Below, one piece after another: positions 15,233 to 26,603 of a stretch of 32,692 nt of DNA. Position 1 is the first letter of the stretch; every line of letters begins with the position of its first letter. The position numbers were made by a program, and so were the translations under genes. The stretch lies in NCBI GenBank assembly GCA_016744475.1, contig JADGEH010000054.1, positions 1-32,692 of the forward strand, given 5' to 3'. This DNA is from Thiotrichales bacterium. GTDB taxonomy: Bacteria; Pseudomonadota; Gammaproteobacteria; Beggiatoales; Beggiatoaceae. The notes below the pieces were generated by a model that was not told the DNA's origin, made no database searches, and was given only the letters and a program-made list of their open reading frames with translations.

Positions 15233-15685
15233 TCAACCTAATTGCTGCTTGACCAAACCGCTGACTTGCCCCATATCGGCACGCCCTTGCAGTTTAGGCT
15301 TTAGCACTGCCATGACTTTACCCATATCGCGCATATTGTCAGCACCGGATTCAGCAATGGCGCTATCCACCATGGTTTTTAATTCGGTATCAGATAAAGG
15401 CTCAGGTAGATAAGTCTGAAGCACTTCTAATTCAAATTGTTCTTGGTCTACCAAGTCTTGACGCTGTGCAGTGCTGTATTGAGCAATAGAATCGCGGCGT
15501 TGTTTGACCATTTTATCCAGCACAGCCAGCACTTGAGCATTATCTAAATCAATCCGCTCATCCACTTCGCGTTGCTTTAAGGCAGCTAAAATTAAGCGAA
15601 TAATAGATAAACGCGGTTTATCGCCACCTTTCATTGCGGCTTTCATATCTGCGGTGATTTGTTGTTTGAGTGTGGAATCAGCCAT
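15233..15685 (-). CDS. GatB/YqeY-domain protein
   Basis: The protein has 150 residues from the second ATG, which is five bases after GAGG; a first ATG at 15688 is too close to it. Family strings are LKQQITADMKAAMKGGDKPRLSIIRLILAALKQREVDERI, MVKQRRDSIAQY and the C-terminal helical repeat ADNMRDMGKVMAVLKPKLQGRADMGQVSGLVK. The domain is shared with the tRNA-binding end of GatB, where it aids transamidation. The free-standing role is unclear. It is commonly found between rpsU and dnaG in gammaproteobacteria. Confidence 0.95.
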   Translation of the reverse strand: MADSTLKQQITADMKAAMKGGDKPRLSIIRLILAALKQREVDERIDLDNAQVLAVLDKMVKQRRDSIAQYSTAQRQDLVDQEQFELEVLQTYLPEPLSDTELKTMVDSAIAESGADNMRDMGKVMAVLKPKLQGRADMGQVSGLVKQQLG

Positions 15686-15718
15686 CATGACCTCGATACA
15701 TTACGCACAAAAAAAGAA

Positions 15719-15746
15719 AGAGATTTTCAAGTACTTGAAAATCTCT
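15719..15746 (-). terminator. Terminator/attenuator between rpsU and GatB/YqeY
   Basis: A 28-bp perfect palindrome (14-bp arms, AGAGATTTTCAAGT and its complement) is followed on the minus strand by CTTTCTTTTTTTG. It lies just downstream of rpsU. E. coli also has a terminator after rpsU that lowers dnaG expression relative to the ribosomal protein. Confidence 0.85.
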
Positions 15747-15805
15747 GTGAAGATATAGACATCTGCTTGTCTATGAATTGAAAAGTGGCCGGGTAGGGCT
15801 ATCAA

Positions 15806-16021
15806 CTAATGGGGTCTTTCACGACGTGCGGTTTCGCGGGAGAGCTTTTTGAGGTGACGTTTTACGGCTGCGGCAGCTTTACGCTTACGTACAGACGTTG
15901 GTTTTTCATAAAATTCACGACGGTGAACTTCAGCCAGTACACCAGCTTTTTCGCAAGAACGTTTAAAACGACGAATAGCAACCTCAAAAGGTTCGTTTTC
16001 TTTGACACGGACATTAGGCAT
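15806..16021 (-). CDS. rpsU: 30S ribosomal protein S21
   Basis: The 71-residue protein is the normal length. The sequence [27 protein letters not shown], then [21 protein letters not shown] and a basic C-terminus, is the standard S21 pattern. S21 lies near the anti-Shine-Dalgarno end of 16S rRNA and aids initiation. It is first in the macromolecular-synthesis cluster and is followed by a terminator, which would make it the most expressed gene of the set. Confidence 0.98.
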   Translation of the reverse strand: MPNVRVKENEPFEVAIRRFKRSCEKAGVLAEVHRREFYEKPTSVRKRKAAAAVKRHLKKLSRETARRERPH

Positions 16022-16381
16022 GAAGATAAAGACCCCAAATTTGTGAAATAAATCAAGATAATCAGGCTGTTATATAACAAGCCGTGGGAAAATAATTAAG
16101 GAGCCGCACATTTTATCTGATCGCCTGTAAAGGAACAAGGGAAACTTACTCCCTGACGTGACGCAAAGGCTCGATTTTGCGCTAAAAAACGCTACTTCAC
16201 GCTGTGTGCTTAAACTGAGAGCCTATACGAAAACGGGATAATCGGCTGCAAACCCGCCCTTTTGGCCAGGTTTTCCGCTTTTTTTTGTTAAATAGCTCGC
16301 TATTCGCCTTAAAAAACCGAAAAACCTGCCTCAAAATGGCGAATTTTCGCTTCGATTCCCCATCTTCGTATAGGCTCTGAG
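16022..16381. other. Spacer between rpsU and dnaQ
   Basis: No gene is visible. Nearest rpsU, a short dyad TGTTATATAACA (about 16068-16079) is in the expected promoter area. The left flank of the type B element (16219-16377) shows no remnant of a dnaQ C-terminal tail in the dnaQ frame. Confidence 0.5.
16219..16377. mobile_element. Palindromic MITE-like element, type B, copy 1
   Basis: The 159-bp element has ends GAGCCTATACGAA / TTCGTATAGGCTC and a 3-bp duplication TGA (16216-16218 and 16378-16380). The arms pair imperfectly over their whole length, with apex AATAGCTCGCTATT. It is inverted relative to the copy at 24606. It ends four bases from the dnaQ stop. Confidence 0.9.
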
Positions 16382-16897
16382 TTACTGCGTCATCAATAAA
16401 TAAACCTGGGCTAACAACTGCGTATCTAATAATGCGCCATGTTTGATACGCAAACGGGTATCCACTTTATAACGACGACATAAGCCATCCAAACTATTAT
16501 CCACGCCAGGATGCTTAGAACGCGCTAAGGTCAAGGTATCAAACACCGTGCAATAACGTTCAATGCTGCCCCATGGCTGCGACAAGCGCTTTAATTCATA
16601 GTTAATAAAACCCACATCAAAAGCGGCATTGTGGATGATTAATTGACTGTCTTTAATAAATTCAATGAATGCATCAATCACATCAACAAATAACGGTTGC
16701 TCATGCAAAAATTCATCACTCAAGCCATGTACGGCTTGCGCTCCGGGATCAACCAGACGCTCAGGATTGAGATAGGTGTGAAATTTATTTTCAGTGATCA
16801 CACCGTCTAAAATTTCAGTGCAACCGATTTCAACGATGCGATGCCCTTCAGAAGGTGCCAGCCCCGTTGTTTCTGTATCTAACACAACCTGTCTCAT
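16382..16897 (-). CDS. dnaQ: DNA polymerase III epsilon subunit, short form lacking the C-terminal tail
   Basis: The 171-residue protein has all DEDDh motifs: RQVVLDTETTGL (motif I), LIIHNAAFDVGFINYEL (motif II) and HGALLDTQLLAQVYL (motif III). It also has family strings (GHRIVEIGCTEI, HTYLNPE, CRRYKVDTRLR). It ends at YLLMTQ, just where E. coli epsilon (243 residues) continues with the clamp-binding Q-motif and the tail that binds alpha. A palindromic element begins four bases beyond the stop. As written it has the exonuclease but not the polymerase tether. It could be a specialised paralog or a truncated dnaQ. Confidence 0.9.
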   Translation of the reverse strand: MRQVVLDTETTGLAPSEGHRIVEIGCTEILDGVITENKFHTYLNPERLVDPGAQAVHGLSDEFLHEQPLFVDVIDAFIEFIKDSQLIIHNAAFDVGFINYELKRLSQPWGSIERYCTVFDTLTLARSKHPGVDNSLDGLCRRYKVDTRLRIKHGALLDTQLLAQVYLLMTQ

Positions 16898-16971
16898 AGT
16901 GTTGTTTTCATCCTTAACTGCAAAAAATAAACAAAAATTATATCAATAGACTTGTTTTAGTCGTGGGGCTT

Positions 16972-16997
16972 GTCGGATACGCTTCACTGAATCCGAC
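16972..16997. repeat. Hairpin in the dnaQ-leuS spacer
   Basis: Arms GTCGGAT / ATCCGAC surround a 12-nt loop. The same spacer has TCAATAGACTTGT (from 16943), which equals the outer edge of the type A element at 13037-13050 on the opposite strand; it may be a solo end of such an element. Confidence 0.4.
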
Positions 16998-17041
16998 CAC
17001 AGCCCGCTGATCACAGCAAAAATCCCCCAGCAGCACAAGTT

Positions 17042-19678
<2,637 letters not shown>

Positions 19679-19764
19679 TCACGCCGCATCAGCGATGCAT
19701 CTTTGTGTGCTGCGCATTATAGCGAATATGAGAGCACATCGTAGATAGGCTTAAAAAGGCAGGC

Positions 19765-20220
19765 TTAGGTGTCTGTCGTTAAGGGATAAGCTTCGTCTTC
19801 CCAGGCTTGTAAACCGCCGCTTAAGACTTGAGCTTGGGGAAAACCCATGCGTTTCAGTCGGCGCACGGCAAAAGCGGCGCGTAGACCGCTGTGACACATC
19901 ACCACCAAGGCACAGGGCGCTTGCGTATGCCAGGATTTTAGCGGCTGATCGGCGAGTTTTAACTGAGACAACGCGCATTGGATAGAGCCTGGAATATGTC
20001 CCGTGCTGTGAAATTCTGCGGTTTCGCGTACATCTAATAGCCAAATCGCTTCACCGCTGTCCAGCCGTTGTTTGAGTTGTACCGCAGACACCGCAGCTTG
20101 ACCCGCCAGCCAGCGCGGGAATAAGCGAATAGCGGTAAACAATAAAGCCACCAACAGCACCAAAGCGATGCCTTGCGGATCGCTCATGGTGATGCTGGCT
20201 GGGGAGAGAGGTTCAGTCAT
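19765..20220 (-). CDS. Membrane-anchored rhodanese-domain protein
   Basis: The 151-residue protein has an N-terminal transmembrane segment (ALVLLVALLFTAIRLF). A rhodanese fold follows: WLLDVRETAEFHSTGHIPGSI, then the active-site loop VMCHSGLRAAFA (Cys persulfide site CxxxxR), and LSGGLQAWEDEAYPL. It is likely a single-domain sulfurtransferase or sulfur carrier on the inner membrane, in keeping with (but not proof of) a sulfur-oxidising host. It sits between leuS and the TPR gene on the same strand. Confidence 0.92.
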   Translation of the reverse strand: MTEPLSPASITMSDPQGIALVLLVALLFTAIRLFPRWLAGQAAVSAVQLKQRLDSGEAIWLLDVRETAEFHSTGHIPGSIQCALSQLKLADQPLKSWHTQAPCALVVMCHSGLRAAFAVRRLKRMGFPQAQVLSGGLQAWEDEAYPLTTDT

Positions 20221-20250
20221 ATTTTTTAAGGAGAAATGCGCCTTATGTCC

Positions 20251-21660
20251 TCAAGGTTCAATATAGCTCAACCCCCTCTGCCCTAAAATCTCCTCAATCT
20301 GTGCGGCTTCTGGCAATCGCATACGCCGTGCAGCCTGCAAGGCCAAACACAACAATCGCTGCACTTCATCTCGATGTTGGATCGCATCTTTTTGCCATAA
20401 ATTCATGGCTAAATTTGCGCGTGCCACCAATAAACTATGGGTGTCGCCGAGCTGTTCATACACCGGCAATTCTTGCTCTTGGCGTATCGCCAGCGCCTCA
20501 TCGAGTTGCCCCCGCGCTTGCCAGATGTCGGCGATTTGTCCCAGGGTCACGGCTTTTGAGCGCACATCGCCGAGCTGTTCATACACCGGCAATTCTTGCT
20601 CTTGGCGTATCGCCAGCGCCTCATCGAGTTGCCCCCGCGCTTCCCAGATGTCGGCGATTTGTCCCAGGGTCACGGCTTTTGAGCGCACATCGCCGAGCTG
20701 TTCATACACCGGCAATTGTTCTTTTTCGCGTATCGCCAGTGCCTCATCGAGTTGCCCCCGCGCTTCCCAGATGTCGGCGATTTTTCCCAGGATCACGGCT
20801 TTTTCTCGAATATTGTGATGTTTTTCTGCGATGGGCAGGATGTCTTTTTCCAAGCTGTGTAAGGCTTTGCTGAGTTCACCTTGTGCAACATCTAAATCGG
20901 CTAAATTCACTAAGGTCTCTGCGATGTTAGTCTCATCACCTAAAGCTTTATATTTTTTTAACGCTTGCTCAAAAATAGCGCGTGCTTGTTGATATTCACC
21001 CACACTGACTAATAATTCACCTTGTTCTCGTAATAAGGCGGCTTGCAAGCGAGGCGTTGTTGACGTGTTTAAATATTTTTGAATATGCGCGATACGCTGG
21101 CGGCGCTTTTGCGCTTCAGGGAGGCTGTGTGTGTGTGCTGAAGCCTGAAATGAAGCATTTTCAGGGGGTTCTGCTTGTACATTAAAGTCAAACACTCCTG
21201 CTCGCCACGCCCATAAATCAGGGGCTTGTAGAGCAAATTGTTTAATCTGATGGGCGGGCAACCAGAATAACAAGCTGATAGGACAGGCTTTGGCGAGTTT
21301 TTCGCGCTGATAATTAAATATGGATAACCAATCTTCATGCTGAGCGAGAGGCCAATTTTCTAAGCCTAAGATATGTAGACAGTGAGCGGTGTGTGCTAAT
21401 GCCTGCCAACGTGTTGTTAAGTGGGCAAAATCGCTGAAATCTTCTTGGTCGATATGCAGCAGGGCCGAATCATCTTGTATCAGGCGTAGGCGTTCAACTA
21501 ATTGGTCACGGTAATAATGATCATTGAATTGCACAAAAAGTAAGCGAAAGCCTTTGCCGGATTGTATGGCTTTTTGTAAACGCAGAAATTCGCGGCTGTG
21601 CGCGTCAATCAGGTGATCGAGTCCGGCTAGATGGGGAAATAAAATCTTGTTCAAGCTCAT
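20251..21660 (-). CDS. TPR protein with N-terminal STAND-like domain
   Basis: The 469-residue protein has an N-terminal ~170 residues like the nucleotide-binding part of a STAND/AAA protein but without a P-loop (GFRLLFVQFNDHYYRDQL, ISLLFWLPAHQIKQFAL, APDLWAWRAGVFDF). From about residue 205, TPR units follow, including nearly identical 41-residue units (AVTLGQIADIWEARGQLDEA, then RQEQELPVYEQLGD). It is 15 bp downstream of the P-loop NTPase gene on the same strand, so the two are one operon. Likely a sensor or scaffold for the NTPase. The repeats can change number by recombination. Confidence 0.8.
   Translation of the reverse strand: MSLNKILFPHLAGLDHLIDAHSREFLRLQKAIQSGKGFRLLFVQFNDHYYRDQLVERLRLIQDDSALLHIDQEDFSDFAHLTTRWQALAHTAHCLHILGLENWPLAQHEDWLSIFNYQREKLAKACPISLLFWLPAHQIKQFALQAPDLWAWRAGVFDFNVQAEPPENASFQASAHTHSLPEAQKRRQRIAHIQKYLNTSTTPRLQAALLREQGELLVSVGEYQQARAIFEQALKKYKALGDETNIAETLVNLADLDVAQGELSKALHSLEKDILPIAEKHHNIREKAVILGKIADIWEARGQLDEALAIREKEQLPVYEQLGDVRSKAVTLGQIADIWEARGQLDEALAIRQEQELPVYEQLGDVRSKAVTLGQIADIWQARGQLDEALAIRQEQELPVYEQLGDTHSLLVARANLAMNLWQKDAIQHRDEVQRLLCLALQAARRMRLPEAAQIEEILGQRGLSYIEP
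20444..20812 (-). repeat. Three 123-bp tandem repeats coding TPR units
   Basis: The units start at 20444, 20567 and 20690, exactly 123 bp (41 codons) apart. The first two are nearly identical; the third differs at a few sites (for example REKEQL for RQEQEL). Such low divergence means recent duplication or gene conversion. Confidence 0.9.
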
Positions 21661-21675
21661 TCAGTTTGACCGATT

Positions 21676-23031
21676 TTAGTTTGTGTTATTGGTTTGTGGC
21701 TGTGCTTTTTGATACCCCGGCAGGCTGCGAATGACGGGATGGCTCATACGCCAAAAGCCGTTATATTCCAATAACATCAAATGATATAAACAACGCCGTA
21801 TGCGCTCGGAGTTGTCTTCTGTCTCGGTATTGTGATCAATGGCATATAACAATTCATGGTCTTCAGGTTCAATGAGACGTTTGTAATCCGTGGCTAAATC
21901 CACAATGGCTGCATCTACTGCGGCTTGATCGAATTGTTCTCCCGTCACACGTAAAAACGCATAGTGCAATAATTTCAATAATTCGCGTGGACTGCCGCCG
22001 GAATATTCAATCAATTTTTCGATCAATTCGGGGGTGCTAAACAGCGTGGGTGCGGCGCGTTTTTCAATCATCTCCCGCATGACGGCATAGCCTGCGCTTA
22101 AAGGCGTGTCATGGTCTTTTTCGCGTAATTTAATCATCGGCAACACAAAATGATGAAATTCTTGCTGTGCTTGATTGCCTTCGTATAACAAAGAAATCGG
22201 GGCGCAATAGATGAAATTGGCATCAATTTGTTTGAGTTGATGCACATCGCCAATGAAAAAACGTTGGCTGTCTTCTCCGCGTAAACGATCCGTGCCATCG
22301 ACAATGAATAAGAGTTTTTTGCCTTGTTGTTGGCGTTGAACCGCGTCTTCTGCGGCTTGTAAGCAGAGGTTAAAGCTGTCGGCAAATTGGGAAAAACTGT
22401 TTTCTATAATGCTGCGCAGTTCTTTTTTGTAGCTGCTATTGTTTTTGAAAGCGGTGCTGATCTCGGCGAAAAGTTTGCCCAGAAAAGGCAGGCCCGTTTC
22501 AGCTTTGGCTCCGATTTTGACTTGGGCGGCAAATTCTTTGGTAACGCTGTTGGTCTCTATGCGTTCTTTAAACCAGTCTTCTAGTGTTTGTAAAAGCACT
22601 TGATCAATATCGAGTTGTGCGGCTTCGAGTTGTTTAAACAGTTGTTTTGCCAGCGTCAGCAATACGTCAGAATATTGCAGATTGTTGTAATCCAGTTCTT
22701 CTAAAACATCCATGAAAATGACAAAAAATGCGTCTTGGTGATGCAGTTTGACGGCTAAACGGCGCAGTTCTGTGCTTTTACCACAGCCTCGATGTCCACA
22801 AAATAGGTGATAGCCACGCGGATGCGGCCCGCGCAGTATCCAGCATTGCTCGTTTCGATCATCCACGCCGAGAGCTTTGAGTAAACGCGAAAAGCTGAAA
22901 TCGCCTCGTGCTTGTGCGGTGGGCACATAGCGCTTGTCGCCGTTGTCGAGGGCTTCGTTGAATTCTAGTTGGGCATCCACCGCCCATAAATCAGTGGGTG
23001 GGGTGTAATCGTCGGAAAGTGGGTCTGACAT
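21676..23031 (-). CDS. P-loop NTPase (AAA/STAND-like), partner of the TPR protein
   Basis: I chose the ATG at 23031 (MSDPLSDDYTPP, 451 residues). The frame is open to 23196, but that extension looks non-coding. Walker A is HLFCGHRGCGKSTELRRLA, Walker B is KLLFIVDGTDRLRGED, and a sensor-like FIYCAPISLLYEGN follows. Then come LPMIKLREKD, a helical lid with GGSPRELLKLL (sensor 2 type Arg) and a C-terminal winged-helix-like part (RRCLYHLMLLEYNG). No transmembrane segment. It is upstream of and co-directional with the TPR gene. Function unknown; the pairing suggests signal-dependent NTP hydrolysis, possibly defence or regulation. Confidence 0.8.
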   Translation of the reverse strand: MSDPLSDDYTPPTDLWAVDAQLEFNEALDNGDKRYVPTAQARGDFSFSRLLKALGVDDRNEQCWILRGPHPRGYHLFCGHRGCGKSTELRRLAVKLHHQDAFFVIFMDVLEELDYNNLQYSDVLLTLAKQLFKQLEAAQLDIDQVLLQTLEDWFKERIETNSVTKEFAAQVKIGAKAETGLPFLGKLFAEISTAFKNNSSYKKELRSIIENSFSQFADSFNLCLQAAEDAVQRQQQGKKLLFIVDGTDRLRGEDSQRFFIGDVHQLKQIDANFIYCAPISLLYEGNQAQQEFHHFVLPMIKLREKDHDTPLSAGYAVMREMIEKRAAPTLFSTPELIEKLIEYSGGSPRELLKLLHYAFLRVTGEQFDQAAVDAAIVDLATDYKRLIEPEDHELLYAIDHNTETEDNSERIRRCLYHLMLLEYNGFWRMSHPVIRSLPGYQKAQPQTNNTN

Positions 23032-23232
23032 ACTTAAGTCTCGATAGTCGTCTTTGATAAAGCGTTGATGAAGACGGGGTAGCATAGCGAAAACGGGTTC
23101 TGTTGAGGCGGTTTTTTCGTGTGTGCTCTTGTCGTTGCAGGGGGAAGTGTCTCTGTAGCTGGCATTGCCTTTTACTGCACTATAGAATGCTAACACTTTC
23201 TTTCAAACCACTGAGATAATAAATGGAGCCTG

Positions 23233-24606
23233 ATGATGGAACAAATAAGTGCGTGGATATCACAATTAAATAGCCTCGTCTGGGGGCCTCCCATGTTGGT
23301 GCTCATTTTGGGTACGGGCTTGTATCTCATGCTGGGCTTAAAACTCATGCCCTTACGCAAATTACGCTTAGGTTTCAGCTCTTTATGGCAAGGGCGCACG
23401 CCCCACCCTGACGGCAAAGGTGATATTTCTCCTTTTAATGCTTTGATGACTTCGCTATCCGCCACGATAGGCACGGGTAATATTGCGGGCGTTGCTACCG
23501 CGATTGCCATCGGTGGACCGGGTGCGGTGTTTTGGATGTGGTGTACGGCATTGGTCGGTATGGCGACTAAATACGCTGAAGCGGTGTGTGCGGTGGAATA
23601 TCGAGAACTGGATGAAAAAGGTCAGTATGTCGGCGGGCCTATGTATTACATCAAGAATGGCTTAGGGAAAAAATGGGCTTGGCTGGGCTTTGCGTTTGCG
23701 GTCTTTGGCCTATTGGCGGGTTTTGGTATCGGCAACACGGTGCAATCTAATTCTGTGGCGGATGCGCTACACAATGCTTTTAATGTGCCCGTTTGGATCA
23801 GCGGCGTGGTGATGGCGGTACTTGCGGCGGCTGTATTGATTGGCGGTATCCGTCGCATTGCTGTCGTCGCTGGACAATTAGTGCCGCTGATGACGGTGCT
23901 TTACTTATCCGGCGGTGTGGTGATTTTATTGGTCAATATCACTGCATTGCCCTCAGCATTAGGATTAATTTTCCAACATGCGTTCACTCCTACCGCTGCT
24001 ATGGGTGGATTTACTGGTGCGGCTGTTGCCTTAGCCGTGCAATTTGGTATCGCTCGCGGCATTTTTTCTAATGAAGCGGGATTAGGCAGCGCACCCATTG
24101 CTCATGCAGCCGCTACGACTACGGGTCCGGTACAACAGGGCGTGATTGCTATGCTCGGTACCTTTATCGATACGCTAATTATTTGCACCATCACGGCTTT
24201 AGTCATCATTGTGTCTGGCGCTTGGATGCAAATTGATCCTGATACGGGCAAAGCTTTTACGGGGGCTAGTTTATCTCTGACGGCTTTTAATCATGCTTTA
24301 CCCGGCTTTGGCAGTTATGTGGTGACTTTTGGACTGGCTGTTTTTGCTTTTACCACTTTGCTGGGCTGGAGTGTGTATGGTGAGCGTTGTGTGGAATATT
24401 TGTTTGGCGTGAAAGCGATTATCCCTTTTCGCTTTTTATGGGTGTTGGCGGTGCCTGTTGGAGCGATGCTGCATGAACATTTGAACTTTGTGTGGCTGGT
24501 CGCCGATACCTTAAACGCTATGATGGCTTTGCCCAACCTAGTGGCTTTGTTATTGCTTAGCCCGGTCATTTTCCGCCTCACACGGGAATATTTTGAACAG
24601 CATTAG
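23233..24606 (+). CDS. AGCS-family sodium:alanine/glycine symporter
   Basis: The 457-residue protein starts at ATG 23233, with GGAG upstream. Family strings are PMLVLILGTGLYLMLGLKLMPLRKL, ATIGTGNIAGVATAIAIGGPGAVFWMW (signature), GGPMYYIKNGLGKKWAWLG, SNEAGLGSAPIAHAAA and LGWSVYGERCVEYLFG. About ten hydrophobic segments place it in the inner membrane; it imports alanine or glycine with Na+ or H+. The last base of the TAG stop is the first base of a palindromic element. Without that insertion the frame would run about 20 codons further to a TAA at 24825. It is divergent from the NTPase gene. Confidence 0.95.
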   Translation: MMEQISAWISQLNSLVWGPPMLVLILGTGLYLMLGLKLMPLRKLRLGFSSLWQGRTPHPDGKGDISPFNALMTSLSATIGTGNIAGVATAIAIGGPGAVFWMWCTALVGMATKYAEAVCAVEYRELDEKGQYVGGPMYYIKNGLGKKWAWLGFAFAVFGLLAGFGIGNTVQSNSVADALHNAFNVPVWISGVVMAVLAAAVLIGGIRRIAVVAGQLVPLMTVLYLSGGVVILLVNITALPSALGLIFQHAFTPTAAMGGFTGAAVALAVQFGIARGIFSNEAGLGSAPIAHAAATTTGPVQQGVIAMLGTFIDTLIICTITALVIIVSGAWMQIDPDTGKAFTGASLSLTAFNHALPGFGSYVVTFGLAVFAFTTLLGWSVYGERCVEYLFGVKAIIPFRFLWVLAVPVGAMLHEHLNFVWLVADTLNAMMALPNLVALLLLSPVIFRLTREYFEQH

Positions 24607-24764
24607 AGCCTATACGAAGATGGGGGATCGAAGCGAAAATTCGCCATTGTGAGGCAGGTTTTTCGGTTTTTTAAGGCGAATAGCGGGCTATTGAACGAAA
24701 AAAAGCGGAAAACCTGACCAAAAGGGCGGATTTGCAGCCGATTATCCCGTTTTCGTATAGGCTC
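24606..24764. mobile_element. Palindromic MITE-like element, type B, copy 2
   Basis: The 159-bp element is inverted relative to copy 1, with the same GAGCCTATACGAA ends and a 3-bp duplication TTA (24603-24605 and 24765-24767). It is inserted exactly at the end of the AGCS gene and forms its stop codon (TA from the target, G from the element). Its hairpin could end transcription of that gene. Confidence 0.9.
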
Positions 24765-24827
24765 TTACCCCTGTTGCACGCTATCTTTTTTGCAAATAAT
24801 GCTCACCACTCATAAGGATGTCATTTA

Positions 24828-26603
24828 ATGGATAGCGTGATTTTTCTAGTATTACGACGTATGCGCTTGCCGTTGTTGGTGCTGCTGTGTCTTTATAGTG
24901 TGGTAGCTGTGGGGATGACTTTGATACCCGGCCCTTTGGATGCAGACGGACAGTTGCAATACGTTGATTTTTTTCATGCTTTTTATTTTGTATCGTACAT
25001 GGGCAGCACTATTGGCTTTGGCGAAATACCTTTTGCGTTTTCGCCTGCCCAGCGTTTGTGGGTGACTATTTCTATTTATCTCACCGTCGTCGCTTGGTTA
25101 TATGCCATTGGTTCGCTGCTCAATTTGCTGCAAGATGAGGCACTGCGTCGCACGATTAAAGAAATCCGCTTCACTCGCACCGTGCGCAGAATGCGCGAGC
25201 CGTTCAACCTGATTTGCGGTTATGGTGCCACCAGTCGCGCTCTTGTTCGCGCCCTAGAAGAACGCTCCATGCGAGCGGTGGTGATTGAACGAGAACAACA
25301 AGTCATCGACAGCTTGTTACTCGAAAATTATCCGATTGATGTGCCCACACTCTGTGCTGATAGTCGCAAACCCACGTATCTCATCGAAGGCGGGTTGAGT
25401 AATTCTCAATGTCGCTCGGTGATTGCCATTACCAACGACGATCAAGTCAATCTACAAATTGCCATCACCAGCAAACTGCTTAATCCTGAACTGCCCGTGG
25501 TGTGTCGAGTCGATAATCAAGAAGCTGCCGACAACATGGTCTCTTTTGGCACCGATTACGTCCTCAATCCGTTTGAAGTGTTCGCCGCAGGTTTACACAC
25601 TACTTTACGTTGCCCGCATCTGCATTTATTACGCGAATGGTTTATGGGACGCAGCTTAGGCTTAAAAGACACCCCCTTGCGCCCGCCCCGCAAAGGCTTA
25701 TGGATACTCTGTGGTTATGGGCGCTTTGGCAAAGCCATTTATCAACGGCTGCGCAAAGAAGAAGGTATACGCATCATCATCATTGAAGCCGAACCCGAAG
25801 CCACAGGGTATCCCGGCGTGGAATATGTAATTGGGCATGGTACGGATGCCTCCACACTCGCCGAAGCCCATATCGAAGACGCGGTAGGCTTGGTCGCCGG
25901 GACTGACGATGACATTAATAACTTATCCATCGTGATGACCGCGCATGAAATTTGCCGCAAAACCGCACGTAAAGTCTTCGTCGTACTGCGGCAAAATTTG
26001 ATGGATAACGAAATTATTTTTCAAGCGGCTGAAGCTGAAGTGGTGATGCAAGGCAATCAAACCATTGCCGATCATATTCGCGTCTTGCTCACCACCCCCA
26101 TGTTGGTCGATTTCATGCGCTTAGCCAAGCGTCGTGGTGATGAATGGGCGCAAGAATTAGTCAATAAAATCCATCAACTCGATAGCAAGGAACTCTTAGA
26201 AGATTCCCCCACCATTTGGGAAACGCCGATTGACGAAAAGGACTGCCCGCATTTATATCGTGCATTAAGTCTTCATCAATTAGTGCGTTTAGAAGACTTG
26301 CGCCGCAATCCGCGCAACCGCTTAGAATTAATGCCCGCCATGCCCTTATTACTACATCGCGGCACCGAAAACATCATGCTGCCCGTGCAGGATTTACCCT
26401 TACAAATGGGCGATAAAATCCTCTGGTGCGGCACAGCCAGCACCCGCTGGTGGATGGGCTGGCTGTTTTATGACGAATTTGTGCTGAGCTACATATTAAC
26501 CGGCGATGTCAGCCCTCGCAGCAGTGTTTGGACGTGGTTAGAAAAGCGCTATCCGGGTTTGAAAAAATACCGTTATGGCGCAGAGCATGAGGGTGCAGAC
26601 TAG
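24828..26603 (+). CDS. Potassium-channel-like protein with two RCK/TrkA-N domains
   Basis: The 591-residue protein starts at ATG 24828 (AAGGATG upstream). TM1 is at about 12-32 (LPLLVLLCLYSVVAVGMTLI), the pore helix and filter STIGFGEIP at about 60-70 (TIGFGE in place of the usual TVGYGD), and TM2 at about 78-98. Two Rossmann-like RCK domains follow, with NLICGYGATSRALVRAL and WILCGYGRFGKAIYQRL. In each, an acidic residue follows the second strand (VVIERE, IIIEAE), indicating NAD(H) or nucleotide binding. The filter change leaves selectivity open. The TAG stop is again completed by a palindromic element; without it six more codons would follow. Confidence 0.92.
   Translation: MDSVIFLVLRRMRLPLLVLLCLYSVVAVGMTLIPGPLDADGQLQYVDFFHAFYFVSYMGSTIGFGEIPFAFSPAQRLWVTISIYLTVVAWLYAIGSLLNLLQDEALRRTIKEIRFTRTVRRMREPFNLICGYGATSRALVRALEERSMRAVVIEREQQVIDSLLLENYPIDVPTLCADSRKPTYLIEGGLSNSQCRSVIAITNDDQVNLQIAITSKLLNPELPVVCRVDNQEAADNMVSFGTDYVLNPFEVFAAGLHTTLRCPHLHLLREWFMGRSLGLKDTPLRPPRKGLWILCGYGRFGKAIYQRLRKEEGIRIIIIEAEPEATGYPGVEYVIGHGTDASTLAEAHIEDAVGLVAGTDDDINNLSIVMTAHEICRKTARKVFVVLRQNLMDNEIIFQAAEAEVVMQGNQTIADHIRVLLTTPMLVDFMRLAKRRGDEWAQELVNKIHQLDSKELLEDSPTIWETPIDEKDCPHLYRALSLHQLVRLEDLRRNPRNRLELMPAMPLLLHRGTENIMLPVQDLPLQMGDKILWCGTASTRWWMGWLFYDEFVLSYILTGDVSPRSSVWTWLEKRYPGLKKYRYGAEHEGAD

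Noticed and set aside
20301..20873. Long plus-strand ORF with internal protein repeats opposite the TPR gene
   Set aside because: It mirrors the 123-bp coding repeats of the real TPR gene; codon-level sense lies on the minus strand.
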